The notes below the pieces were generated by a model. The model was not told the origin of the DNA. It did no database searches and saw only the letters and a list, made by a program, of their open reading frames with translations. Both the position numbers and the translations under genes were made by a program. Of a stretch of DNA of 64,000 nt, positions 20,601 to 33,956 are shown piece after piece. The stretch's first letter is position 1, and each line of letters opens with the position of its first letter. The stretch is from NCBI GenBank assembly GCA_018857735.1, contig JABMCL010002031.1:35001-99000 (forward strand), written 5' to 3'. The DNA is from Alviniconcha marisindica (Eukaryota > Mollusca > Gastropoda > Provannidae).

Positions 20601-23600
20601 ATCTGTGTTTTGCAAATTAAAGTTTATACATCGTTTGTGTCTCAGAAGTTGTGACAAAATATAACCTCCCCAACAACAACAAAAGAGTATTCAGAATCTT
20701 ATCCATCATTCACATCACATAAAATTTACAGGATCTTACAATGGCATTCAGTTTCACCTTGCAGCATACAACTTCACATTTTTGTTTTTGGCATAAAATC
20801 AAAAATTGCCTACAATTTCTTTTCAAAATCCACTTCAGTGTGTACAAATTTGTCAAACAGGCAATATAAAAAGTATTTAAAGAACAGTATGTGGGAAAGG
20901 GGCAAACATAAAATCTGTAGATGGATGCCAACAAACCTGGAACCTACGCAAAGACTTGACTAGCAACAAGAAGCGGTAGTAGCGCTATATCGATCATCCG
21001 CAGCAGACGCAGAAAGTTTTTGGCTTTCTGGCTGCAGCGAAGGGAAGTCACTCTGGCCAGCTTCTCCGATCAACACACTTGCGCTCAACTGCGAAGAAAA
21101 TTAGCAGGTTCCAATATCATGGTGAATGGTGTGGGCCACAAAGATGTGGCTCCCGGACTGGCAACCAAAACAAGCACTTCATTACAAGGCATACATCACC
21201 TTCACTCTTACAATGTGTTACAAATTCATGTCATTTACAAGGAAATATTAAACAAGCGGTGAATACTCAGTCAGCTCACATTCACAAGGAGAAGAAAAAG
21301 CACACTTCTATCTTCACTCTCCCAAGACCCTAAAAAAGTGGGTCAAAGTCAGCAAAACTGGTATGCACAGGAAAGATCAACTGAGGCTTTTATCATGCCA
21401 ATTTGGAAATAGTTTGCTTCAGGTACACTGTCTTGATTTCTTTGTGTAATTTAGTGTTTAAAGAAAAGGCGATGAAAACTCATGCTCAGATTTGTATCAC
21501 TTACTTCCTTTGAAAGTAAGCCAGAGTCATTGACAGCAATGAGTATGTAATAGTTATGACACACATCATGATCACAAACACCCGCACACACATAATTGTG
21601 ACTGATAATTGGAATTGGTGTCTGAAATTTAAAAATTATAATATTCAGACCTCAAAGACCACTTCAAGTGTAGGCAGAAAAAAAGCAGAACCCAAGGCAT
21701 AATGACAGAAATCAGTAGCCGCTACCATTTTGGTGCATTTTATGTCAGAGTTTGTTTGAACTTGCATCATGCTGTGACACCACTTGAATTGTAAAGGCCT
21801 TATTAATTATTTCTTCCAATTAAGCCATATCAGTTCTATTACAGTATGCTATCAAAAGTTGTGTCTGGAATTCTTATAAATTTCTCTTTGCATTCCTCAG
21901 CAAAAACACAATCTTTCCTGTGACACCGTAATGCAAGTTACATGAACTACAAATGTTTCGCTACTTTCTAGGAAAAGTAAAAACTACAGAAACAATGATT
22001 ATGTAAGCAATTCAAAATGTTGCGTAAACAATAGAGTTAACACTCAACTCACTATGTGTCTTAGAAAATATTAGCTGTTTTGCTTGGGCATAACTTGTAT
22101 TACATGTTCCAAATGCATAAAAGGTTTGAAACACCTAGTAGTCATTTTTGTTTCAGATTATTGTGTTTTTGTTTTGTGTTACGTGACAACAAGAACCATA
22201 TTTCAAATTCTTCATTTTTTGATCAGTGGAGAAACTGCACACATTGCCTGGTGTTTTGTGACCAATGGAGACAACTGGACACATTGCCTGGTGTTTTGTG
22301 ACCAACTGCACACATTGCCTGGTGTTTTGTGATCAATGGAGACAACTGCACACATTGCCTGGTGTTTTGTGATCAATGGAGACAACTGCACACATTGCCT
22401 GGTGTCTTACTACACTTTCTTGCCCAGTTCATTCATGAACAATTTAATGCATGAGTCAATGACATTTTGGGATAACTTGTACTTCATGATTTCCCACAGT
22501 ATCTCTTCAAACTTTTCTCAATGTTCTAGGAAAATGAAAAAGTATGGAACCAATGATTAGGTACTTCCAAAATACGCTGTGAACAATAGGGTTAATGCTC
22601 AGTCTATTATTTGTACTTACAAAGAAAACAGATCATTTGCTGGGGTTTAACTTGCATGACACATGACACCAAAAACCATCACATGTACAATTCTTCATTT
22701 TTGGATCAACTCAAACCACTGTAATTATCTCAAATTCTTCATTTTCTGATTAATCTACTTTATCGAGGCAATTGCCCACATTGCCCAGTGTCTTACTACA
22801 AATCTCATCTGATTTATTAATAACTTTAAAAAATACATGTACGGGTGTGTTATTGGCACAATGACATTCTTGATTAATTATTTTTCAGGCTTTCCCGCAG
22901 TACTTTAATTAATTAACAAAATAAGTACACAGTTCAATAAAACAATTAATTAACAAAATAAGTATACAGTTCAACAAAACAATCATTCTAAAATGTGTTT
23001 AGTCACCTTTAGACAATGTAAATTCATGATAATGACATTGGTTATTGATCAAAGTCACTCAGTGATGTAGAGTGTAAGTTACAGACACAGCCATGTGCAA
23101 GTGTGACATCGTGCACATTTGGCTGTATCATGTGTGCAAACCTTTCACTACATGTGAAAATCTCATCAGTCCAAGTTTTACTGTTTATAATGCTTTGTTT
23201 TCTAGTATGCTGACTGGCTTAGGAGACGGAGTGTAATTTGCACTTCATCTGTGACGACATCCACAAAACGGTACTTTATACCGGCTACAGTTGCAGTTAT
23301 TAAGTTTTTTGCCTGGGAACGTCTTAGTTTTGATGTCTAGATTAACTATGGGTCCCTTTTAAGGCTTGAAATCTATTTGGGGATTGATGGGGATTTTCCC
23401 CAAAAGTGCTAAGTCTGTTATGTCAACTGTGTGTAAGCGACACCTCACAAAGTTTGCTCAAAACACAAAACACGTCACTCAAACATCATCATGATAGTAA
23501 TTCTTTGTGACTTATAATCTAAGGCTAAACAAAGTTAAATACATATATTTTCCTGTGAATCATGAGTACTCCATCTCTCCACAGTTTTGACTGCCTTTTT

Positions 23601-26407
23601 GAGGCGATTTTTGACAATATTTTATATATTTTTAGCATGCTGATCGAATGACCTGCACCCTTGACACACTATACCGATATTTCAATGTGTGAACAACAGA
23701 CCAAATACATTCTATAAAAACCATAATTTTAGAATAGATATTCAAGCTGAGTATGCTGAACCCTTACTGTCATGATTAGCTTAGAATGACTTACACAAGT
23801 TATAGTAACACACACACACACACTGCACAATTTGAACTCAGTTGGACTAGAATTTTGTGAGTAAATACAAGTTTCTTTGGTTTTTGCTGTCACTGCGACC
23901 TTGAACTTTGTCAAAGTCCTCAGTACTAGCATGAAAAGACCAAGCTGGTCAGGTAAAGCAGGAAAGCTCTGCTGGCATGTGAGGAAATTCCAGGATTCTT
24001 GCCAGCATGGCTGGCTGGCCCATCCCTCACTACTGATCAGTACACACACTGCCAGAATGTTGGTAGCAGTCAAAAGCCTGAAGCACTGCAAGATGCAGAG
24101 AACTTGGTCCTCAAGAAATAATCACCAAACCAGGGTTTTCACAAAACAGAACATGATGATCTCACTAATCAATACTTCTTTATTCCATTCACAGGACAAT
24201 GTGGGTGCCACACATGGATAACAAACAAACAATGGAAAACGTTTACAGGCTAAGAGCACGCAATAATGTACCGATATCACAAGCATTATTTAAACAGAAT
24301 ATATATTACTTCCGGAAATGTGCTGTAAAATAAACAGGATCACACACATTAATATGACCAATTTATAATACATGTAGTTTAATCAATTAAAAAGTATAAT
24401 TATTAATATTTTCATCCTACCCGTTCACAGCCCCCCCCCCCCCCCCCCCCACCCCCACACCACACCCTTACCCACCCCCCCCCCCACACACACACACACA
24501 CATTCACCCCTTACCCCCCCCCACCCCCCCCATCACACACACCCTTACCCCCCCTCCCCCACACACATCACCCCTTACCCCCCCCCCCCCACACATTCAC
24601 CCCTCCCCCCCCCCACACACACACACATTCCCCTCACCCCCCCCCCCACACACACACATTCCCCCATTCCCCCCCCACACACACACACACACAGACCAAA
24701 TTAGCCTAAAAATAGTTTTAAAAACTGCATAAAAGATCCCCCCAAAATAAAAATCAACACCAAAATACACCCTCATGTGCACACAGCACATGTCCTAGCA
24801 AAACGGCCTAAAAAATCTCTCTCTGTGAAAGTGCTGTGCTCTCAAAACCTCTCCATCTGACTCACACTCTCCCTGGTCTCTCAAAAACATGTGTACACAC
24901 TCTCTGTCTGTCTGTCTGTCTGTCTCTCTCTGTCTCACGTGCTCCCCTCCTTCTCCTTCTCATGGGTACATTAAGTTATTTATAATCGTACTAATACCAT
25001 CATTAAAAGATTTTTCAACAAAACATAAGATCCCCCCCCCCCAAACACACACACACATTGGACCAAATAATAAATCATTTAGAAATACTTTAAAATGCTA
25101 CGCATTCAAACGAAACAGCTTAATATAAGACCATTGCTAAAGTATCTAGCAGTATCACACACACATACACACAGTGCATAGTGCACAGAATTCAGTTCAC
25201 TGGGGATAAAACTGTACTTGTTCTTCACATATTTCATTGTTCTAAAACTATGAACGTTCAAACTGTTGTGAAATAGGTACGGCCACATCAAATATAATGA
25301 ACACAAACAAGTGAAATATGTCCCCAAGTCCCAATGTACACACACACTCTGTGTGTCTCTTTCTGTTTGTCTCTCTCTAAAAATACTACTAACTATTCAT
25401 CATTCCATAATAATGGATTAGCCCTGATATAACCGTTTGTGGTTCACTGGGCTCAAAGCACCGACTAACTAACTAACTAACTCCATAATAATGGGACAAC
25501 AGTACTCTCCTTGAAATGGACTACCCCCCACCTTTCAGCTGGTAATAACGACTGGCATACCGTTTTCTCCCAAGTGCCGCTGCAATCCTACCGACCATCA
25601 CAGGGAGATCATCACTGAGTCAGGACATGGTGTTATGTGAAAACATCTGAATGCTAAGCCCTACTTTCTGTGCCTCAGCATGCTCTCCCTCCCACCCCCA
25701 ACCCTACCCCTCAGAAAGAATATAATAATCTTTAAAAAAATATATATATAAAAATTGTCTTAACATCTCTCTCTCTCTCTCTCATTTATCCTTGACTCTA
25801 ACCTCACAATGAAGCAACAGAGTCAAAATCTGCCAAACAGCCTTCTGTGAACTAAACCACATCAGCTCCATCCGCAGGTACTTCACAGAAGATGCAGCAA
25901 AACAACTGGTAACTTCCTGTGTACTGTCCAGATTAGACTATTGCAATTGTCTTCTCATGGGCACCCCCGGCTCTATTATTCAACTGATCCAGAAAGTCCA
26001 AAATACTGCTGCACGCCTTATTCTCAGAGCAGCACGCCATCAAAACTGCACACCTCTCCTACAGCAACTCCACTGGCTCCCGATTTCTGAACGAACAAAT
26101 TGTAAACCTGCTAGCGTGTGTTACAACAATCACAGGTTCTACCCCCTCTCACCTCTCTGAGCTACTACACCTTTACATTCCTTCCCGCTCTCTCCGCTCT
26201 TCATCAGACACACACATGCTCAAACTCCAACACTTCAACCGTAAAACCCATGGCTTCCGCACTTTCCCACACTTCAGCCGCCACATGTGGAACTATCTCC
26301 CCCAAGGCGTCTGGCTACTCTTTCTTCAAAGGCAAACTCAACACATTTCTCCTCTCAGAATATTTCAATTAAGTAACATTGTCCTTCACCTCTATCAGTC
26401 TGTACAA

Positions 26408-26448
<41 letters not shown>

Positions 26449-29400
26449 ATCTTGCATATAGTTATGCTTGAACCCTTGTTGATGTGCACATTATGTGTTA
26501 GCTTTTGTTAAATTGTGGATAACAGTTTTCATCTCGATATACATTACATGTGTAATATTATGTTTGGTCAGTGCTGTGAGCTGTGCAGTAGGCGTTTGCA
26601 AATTTCCATTATTATTATTATCACAGGTTTTGAATGAACCCAACCTACAATCAATGAACCTAACCTACAAAAAACAAACAAAACAAACAAAGCTCAAACA
26701 AAAGCAGGTAACTATCCTACACCTCATTTTTCACTGTTTAACAATTGTTAAGAGTTGTTTCGTAACTTGAAAAGGGGGCTCCACAAACCACAACCTTTTT
26801 GAAGAAAAAGGAGAGCCGAAGCGGTATCGAACCGAGGTCCTTCTGCTTACTAGTTTAACGCCTTACCGCTAGGCCAAACCGGCTCACGATGACCTAATGG
26901 CTGACTGTTGGGGCTTAACATCCCCAGAAACCTTTCACGGTTTATTGGGGACAGGGGGCCTAATAATGGTTTCAGTTCAGCGTCGCTTTACGTCCACAGA
27001 GACCATAAAGACCATTGGGGACGGGGAGCCCAGGACGGCCACCTCCACTTCCGCACGGCTCCGGTGTTTTGTTGCAATAATGAATAAATAGTGTTCTTTT
27101 TAACCCTTTACGTATTAGGATCTAACCTACAATGTTTGACAAAGGGTTTTTCCGAGCTGAGCTGAGGGAGGTGATTACAGTTCTATCCAAAGTGCGTGCA
27201 CAGCTGGGGACTAGTTTCCCACCGCAGTCCTAGTGTTGCACAGCAATGCAGCGCTGACACGTCCCACCGCCTTCAGCACAGTGCAACATGATAGCCAATG
27301 CATTCACTTGACTGTCCAGGGATCCTTATGGGTGACTGCCTCGGGATGAGTCGCCTTGCTCGCTGATATTTACTGCCCCCTCTTTCTTTTTAGAAAGCTT
27401 GGTTTTTTCCTTCTCTTCCACCATACATTCTTTTTTATCTTTGGCTTGTTGGCCCTTTCATACCTGCTGTTAGCTTGCCTGATTAGGGCAGCCATTTTGC
27501 ATTTGTTTACATCACGATGGTTTGTCATCGGTAGTCCTGATTAGCGATTTGCTTTTTTGGTCTGCAGCCTTTGTTTTTCTGGATGGTAGCTGGGTTAGTG
27601 AGGGGTTAGTTAGAATTAAGTTTGTTTGCTTTGTTTTTCTGGATGGTAGCTGGGTTAGTGAGGGGTTAGTTAGAATTAAGTTTGTTTGCTTGTTTTTTCA
27701 TATAATACTTTATGTAAATTGTTTCAGTAGGGATGTGCTCTACATGTGTAGATTGTATTTAGGTTAATATGTATCATGTGAGCACTCAGGGCAGTGATAA
27801 GCACATGATAAATGTACATTAAGACTACCTATTCATCCACCATGGAGTAATAAAATGTTCTGCAAACACTCATTTCTTGTGCTTTTTGTCAAATGCTATG
27901 GTCACCAATGCCAAATACCATGGTAAGAAGCTTTAGGTGCTTGACAGGTGTGTTTAAAACACATCATGATTAGCACAAATGGTGAAGGGACAGGAAAATC
28001 TTGAATGGGAAAGGGCCAATGGTCACTGATGTCTGCTACACATCATGATTAACACAGTTGGCGAAGGGACCGGAACATCTTGAATGGGAAAGGGCCAATG
28101 GTCACTGATGTCTGCTACACATCATGATTAACACAGATGGCGAAGGGACCGGAACATCTTGAATGGGAAAAGGCCAATGGTCACTGATGTCTGCTACAAT
28201 CAGACTGAACTTTAATTATACTTTGAGCTTGAAACAGACATGGCTGATGCCGCGCATTGTCCAATCAGTTAATAGTTTTCAACCTCACACACATTGCATA
28301 GCATTGCATTGTTGGTAAAACAAGGGACTTTCCTAGTCTACAAACACAAGAAAATAGCTGCTTTTAAGCCTTTTGATGACCCGTGCATGTGGAAGGACAG
28401 CCAGGCTTATGAACTGTTTAGGATCAGGACCAGGGGCCAGGGCTATCTGCCTTTCACTCTACTTGCTCATCATGACTGGGCAAGAAAGAAACAAAAAGTT
28501 GCTTTACTTTGCACATCATAATTGTATATGGGCCCAGCTCAGCAGCCAAGTGTCTAACCCACTGTGCCACATACTCTCACCAGCCAGGTGCCTTAGCCCA
28601 CTGTGCCACATCAGCTCAGTCTACCTGTCCAGGTGCCTTAGCCCACTGTGCCACATCAGCTCAGTCTACCTGTCCAGGTGTCTTAACCCACTGTGCCACA
28701 TCAGCTCAGTCTACCTGTCCAGGCGTCTTAACCCACTGTGCCACATCAGCTCAGTCTACCTGTCCAGGTGTCTTAACCCACTGTGCTACATCAGCTCAGT
28801 CTACCTGTCCAGGTGTCTTAACCCTCGGTGCCACATCAGCTCAGTCTACCTGTCCAGGTGTCTTAACCCACTGTGCCACATCAGCTCAGTCTACCTGTCC
28901 AGGCGTCTTAACCCACTGTGCCACATCAGCTCAGTCTACCTGTCCAGGCGTCTTAACCCACTGCGCCACATCAGCTCAGTCTACCTGTCCAGGCGTCTTA
29001 ACCCACTGTGCCACATCAGCTCAGTCCACCTGTCCAGGTGTCAACCCACTGTGCCACATCAGCTCAGTCTACCTGTCTCTGTCCATCTAGTCAAGTTACT
29101 GTAGTTTTAAGAGTACACCACCAAGTCCACATAAAGAATTGGATAATTATATGGCACAGTTCCAGGATAGACACACACACACACATTCTCTCTCTCTCTC
29201 TCAACTTGCCAAATGCACCAAGTCAGTTCACAGCATGTGTAGATCTGGGTCAACCGTTCCTGTCTAGCCTGCTAATCCTAGACAGGGTGCCCTACACCCT
29301 ACAAAAGTTCAACACAAGGTTGACTTTGAATCAAAAAGGGCTTTGGGTACACCCACAGTGTATGGGCCGTCACCAACATTCCTCACTGTATCAACCGGTG

Positions 29401-29584
29401 CCAATCATTGGCATAAAATGAAATAATAATAATGATACGGGTAATCACAGTGCCTAACCCGAACAGGCCCTAAGCGTTTACATATTCTTTAATGTGCATT
29501 TTTCAAGATATAATGAATGCAACACACACACGCACGCACAAACACACATGCATGCACACACAAAACACACACACACAAACAAAC

Positions 29585-29645
<61 letters not shown>

Positions 29646-32600
29646 CCCAACGAAGAAAGCCCACCAAAGGGACTCGTTATCCATGATTCACTGCAAAAAT
29701 ACAGAAGCTTGTGAGAAAAGGGACAGCAACTACAAGAAAAGAAAGAAAACTGGATTTGAGCTGAAAACCGCAGCAAAGAAGCTGGAAGAGAAATACAGAA
29801 AGAACTCTGTTGCTCGTGCTGGAGCTATGCGAGTGACACGTTTACTCCAACTGACTGAGGAAAAGTCGAAACCCTGCCTCCAACGATTCTGGACGTACAC
29901 CAGCTGAACACCAACACTGGCATCCCAGCACTAAAGGCTAGTGGTCCACTAGCAACTGACCCAAAGCAGAAAGCAGAAGACTGGACAAACCTTTACTGGT
30001 GAAGGGTTTGGCTGTAAATGCACCATGCCTGATGCCAGGAGTAAATACACACCTGTGGTGACGATCACAGTTACAACACAAGGCACAGCCAAGTTCCCGG
30101 TCAATCTGAGCCCCGGTGAAGCTGCTGCACCAGCTGGCATTTCCCCCAAGGAAGGAAGTCAGTAAGCAACTTGGTGTTTTATGCCCAGTCAGCCATTACG
30201 GTTGTATCAGGGCGAGACGTACTGTTATCACACAGTAAATGTTAAAAATGTGTATGCACTAAAACTGACAGATTTTAAAAAGAGACTTAAAAAGTGGTTA
30301 AAACACAGACAACCCAAAAATCAGAAAATTAAATTCTTCCAAAAATATTTATTGCTTTCAAATAGTTAAAAATATGTTCCACTGAGATTTCTTCAAATAA
30401 AACATGCAGTGACTGAGCTGTAAAGTGGCTCTCTCGTTTCAGTCAAATCTGAACAAGTAAGTCCAGTGTGTCCAATGGTTAAATGTTCATCACATCCGAT
30501 GCATACTTGGGTTGCTCCTGGTCATCACCGCAGACAGGAGAAGTAGCAAAAGACTGGAGAGACGCCCTTGTGACTCTGGCCTTCAAGAAGAACACTACAA
30601 GCCTACCAACTGCACACCTACCTCCCAGTACAAAACAAAGAACCAAAACACAGTCAAAAACAAGCTGCTGCACACACAGTCAGTAGAAGACACAAAAATG
30701 AGGGAGGCTGTATTCGTCTTTGCCAAAATTCAATCTCATTTACGCTACCTACTACAGTTGCACCAGCTGAACATGTACTAGTGACTACGGTTGTGCTGGG
30801 ATCTTTTTCAGCTGCTTTAATACTTCTCTCTACCTAAACGGTAATATTTTCATCAGACTTTCCTGCTGAGCGCTTCTTCGCACATGTAAGCCAGGTATAA
30901 GCGACATGTTTTCAGCCAAAGTGACAAAGGCATAGAAAGGACAGCATAGAAAGGAAGTGAATTTCCAACCAATCAGTTTTGAAATACAACCGCTGGAAAT
31001 GACATTTAAACCAATCAGCACCATGGACAGGAATGTGGTTAGACAAGCAGAGTTTTGCGTTCCGAACCTTGTTGATCTGGTGTCGTTGATGCACTAAATG
31101 ACCGTCAACTATCTCAATCACTTTGAAAATATGTGATACATGAGAGGTCATCTCATCTTAGTCAAATTCTTCCATGAACTCTTCTTTTTCGAAAAGCCAT
31201 CACCTCCTCCTCCAGTCTTTCCTCTGACTGCTCCTCTCGAACGTTGTTCTTCCGGAATGCTGCTCCTCCGGAATGTTTTCTCAACTTTTTCAAAAACAAA
31301 ATTGAGACTATCACTGTATCAGAAACAAACCTGACATCCTTTCATCTAACCCACCTGCTTCCACTGAATTTTCTTTCAATGGCAGATCCCTCACTCAATT
31401 CAGACCCGTAACCGAGGATACTGTGAGATGCACCATACTGGGCTCACCTTCAAAAACATGTGAACTTGATGCGTTTCCTACCCCTCTGTTACTTGAATGC
31501 CTTGACTCTTTGCTACCTTGCATGACTGCTGTATTCAACAGCTCCTTGGTGTCTTGTGTTTTCCTGTCAGTCTACAAGCCTGCTGTAGTTAAACCCCTTT
31601 CAAAAAAGCTGTCCCTTGACCATAATGACTTAAAGAACTCCCGCCCTGTGTCCAGTTGATCTTTTCTGTCAAAGTCTTAGAAAGATTCATTCTGTCTGAG
31701 CTAGATGAAAACTGACCACAACAACCTTCTCAGCCCTCTCCAGTCAGCCTACAGACCCAAACACACCACTGAAACTGTCCTTCTCAGGATCGTTAACTTT
31801 CTAACAGCTATGGACAACAACAAGACATGCATTCTGACATTATATCTCTCGGCTCCCTTTGTAACAATGGATCACCAAATTCTTCTTACTAGACTGCTAT
31901 GATGTGACATGGTGCATGGTTGCGTGGTGTACACAGAACATGCTGAGACAGCAGCAGTTTAACATGGCACCAGCCATGCAACAACCAAACAGCACTCTAA
32001 GTGGACATTCAAAGCATGCTTTGAAAGGCTAGTCACTCATTTACAATCGCATGTGACAAAAGCACAGTGAGTCTACTTGAGACTGGAGAACAGCACTATA
32101 TAAAAGTGATCAACAACAAGAACAACTTCAACACTCATTCGGCATTTCTAGCTCAGCTCTGTCTTGGTTTATGACTTATCATTCCAAATAAATAGTCTGC
32201 AGTCTCAGCATACCATGCTTTACTATGGCATTCCCCAGGGCTCTGTCCTGGGTCCTGTGTTTTTTGTACTCTACACCCAACCACTCTTTGATACAATAAG
32301 CATGCATACAGTCAATCCCCATTCTTTTGCAGATGACAACCAACTCTACAAGATCAGTACACTGGACGCTATTCACCTATCAACAGAAGCTCTTCAGAAC
32401 CGCACAATCCTGCTGTGGATTTGGTCAGAAAGTTTCAGTTGTCTGGCAATGATGCAGCCACAACCTCACAGTCTGTCTTGACACTGTTGCAGACACAGAC
32501 ATTCCACTTTCCAACATGTCAACGGCTCAACACCTCTGACTTTGTGACATGCAAGGCATCCTTCCAGAAGCTTCCTCAAACAAAATAAGTGGCAAAAGCC

Positions 32601-33421
32601 AGACAGATTGTACCTGAACACTTTAACACATTTTTTATGATCAGCTCATGAATTCTGAGAAACCACCAGCACAAACAGTAATTTCACACCTTCTGACTTT
32701 AAAGATTGGTTAACTGTGATCATGCACTGAGGCAAAATATGTCCAAATCTATGGTTTGCTTAACTGTCAGAAATGGACCAATGTCAAATTACAACTTTAA
32801 AAATCAGACAGATAATAGAACTGGTAAGTTACTTTTTGTGCTGAGTATATTAAAGTGATAACTAAATATATATGTCCACATTAACTGCAATATACATTGA
32901 TATCCATTTCCATGGGTTTTTTTGTTTGTTTTGTTTTTTAATGAAACACTCTAGCTTATGATGATGTGCCATCAAACTAGGTTTGGTTGCAAAAGGATCA
33001 GCAGTAAAGAAAATATAACATGAACAGTCACATTTTAGCTATTTTCAAGCGTTTATGATGGGCAGCTTCCCCAGAAAGCACAGCAAATTTTGACTGATCA
33101 CACTCACTCTCTTTTTTCAAGCGTTTATGATGGGCAGCTTCCCCAGAAAGCACAGCAAATTTTGACTGATCACACTCACTCTCTTTTTTCAAGCGTTTAT
33201 GATGGGCAGCTTCCCCAGAAAGCACAGCAAATTTTGACTGATCACACTCACTCTCTGTTTTCTGAGCATGGCCTTGTACCATCCAAGAAATATTTTAGAA
33301 TTCCAGGAGACGTCTATCTTACACCTACGTGTCTATCTGCCTTTTAAATGATTCTGTTGATTAGGGTAAGTTAGTGATCTCTCTCTCTCTCTCAGGCATG
33401 GCATGGGTAAGTTAGTGACTG

Positions 33422-33488
<67 letters not shown>

Positions 33489-33914
33489 GTATGGCATGTG
33501 TTCATCTGGTGCTGTGAGCACGCTATGTTTTGTTTGGAAATTCTCATGTATAACGTTTCACTCACTCATTCATGCCAAAATGTATATATAAATAATGCCT
33601 GTAATTTGATATCTATTCATCAGTAGCTTAGCAAGGACTAGTTGTTAGACAGGTTTTTGACTGAACCTAAATTACAATCCTTGTAAAATAAAGTTTTCGA
33701 GTTCGAGTTCGCTCTCTCTCTCTCTCTCTCTCTCGCTCATTATGTGTGTGTGTAGAATCCAAATGTTTGTCAGTAGAAGTCACCATTGTATCCCAACCAA
33801 AGTCACTCATAAATGTCCCAATTTCAAGTCACAGCTCAAGACTCACTTTTTCTCCATCTCTTATGCCTAACACTTCCACCTGTTTTCAGCCTACCACATG
33901 GAAATCAGTGTGAG

Positions 33915-33956
<42 letters not shown>

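Larger units (their letters stand above)
19914..25790. other. WSB last intron, mostly unique AT-rich sequence
   Basis: Apart from the array at 22235 and the C-rich tract at 24429 I see no coding region or named repeat. A C-rich run at 20123-20143 and an ATTAATTAACAAAATAAGT duplication near 22910-22960 are the only structure noted. Confidence 0.6.

Noticed and set aside
20950..21262. 80-codon plus-strand frame ([17 protein letters not shown])
   Set aside because: No family recognised, no good splice context, and an overlapping frame is equally open.
28373..29104. 243-codon open frame, the longest in the window
   Set aside because: Translation of a 45 bp tandem array ([15 protein letters not shown] repeated); a second frame is open as well. 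No start context or domain.
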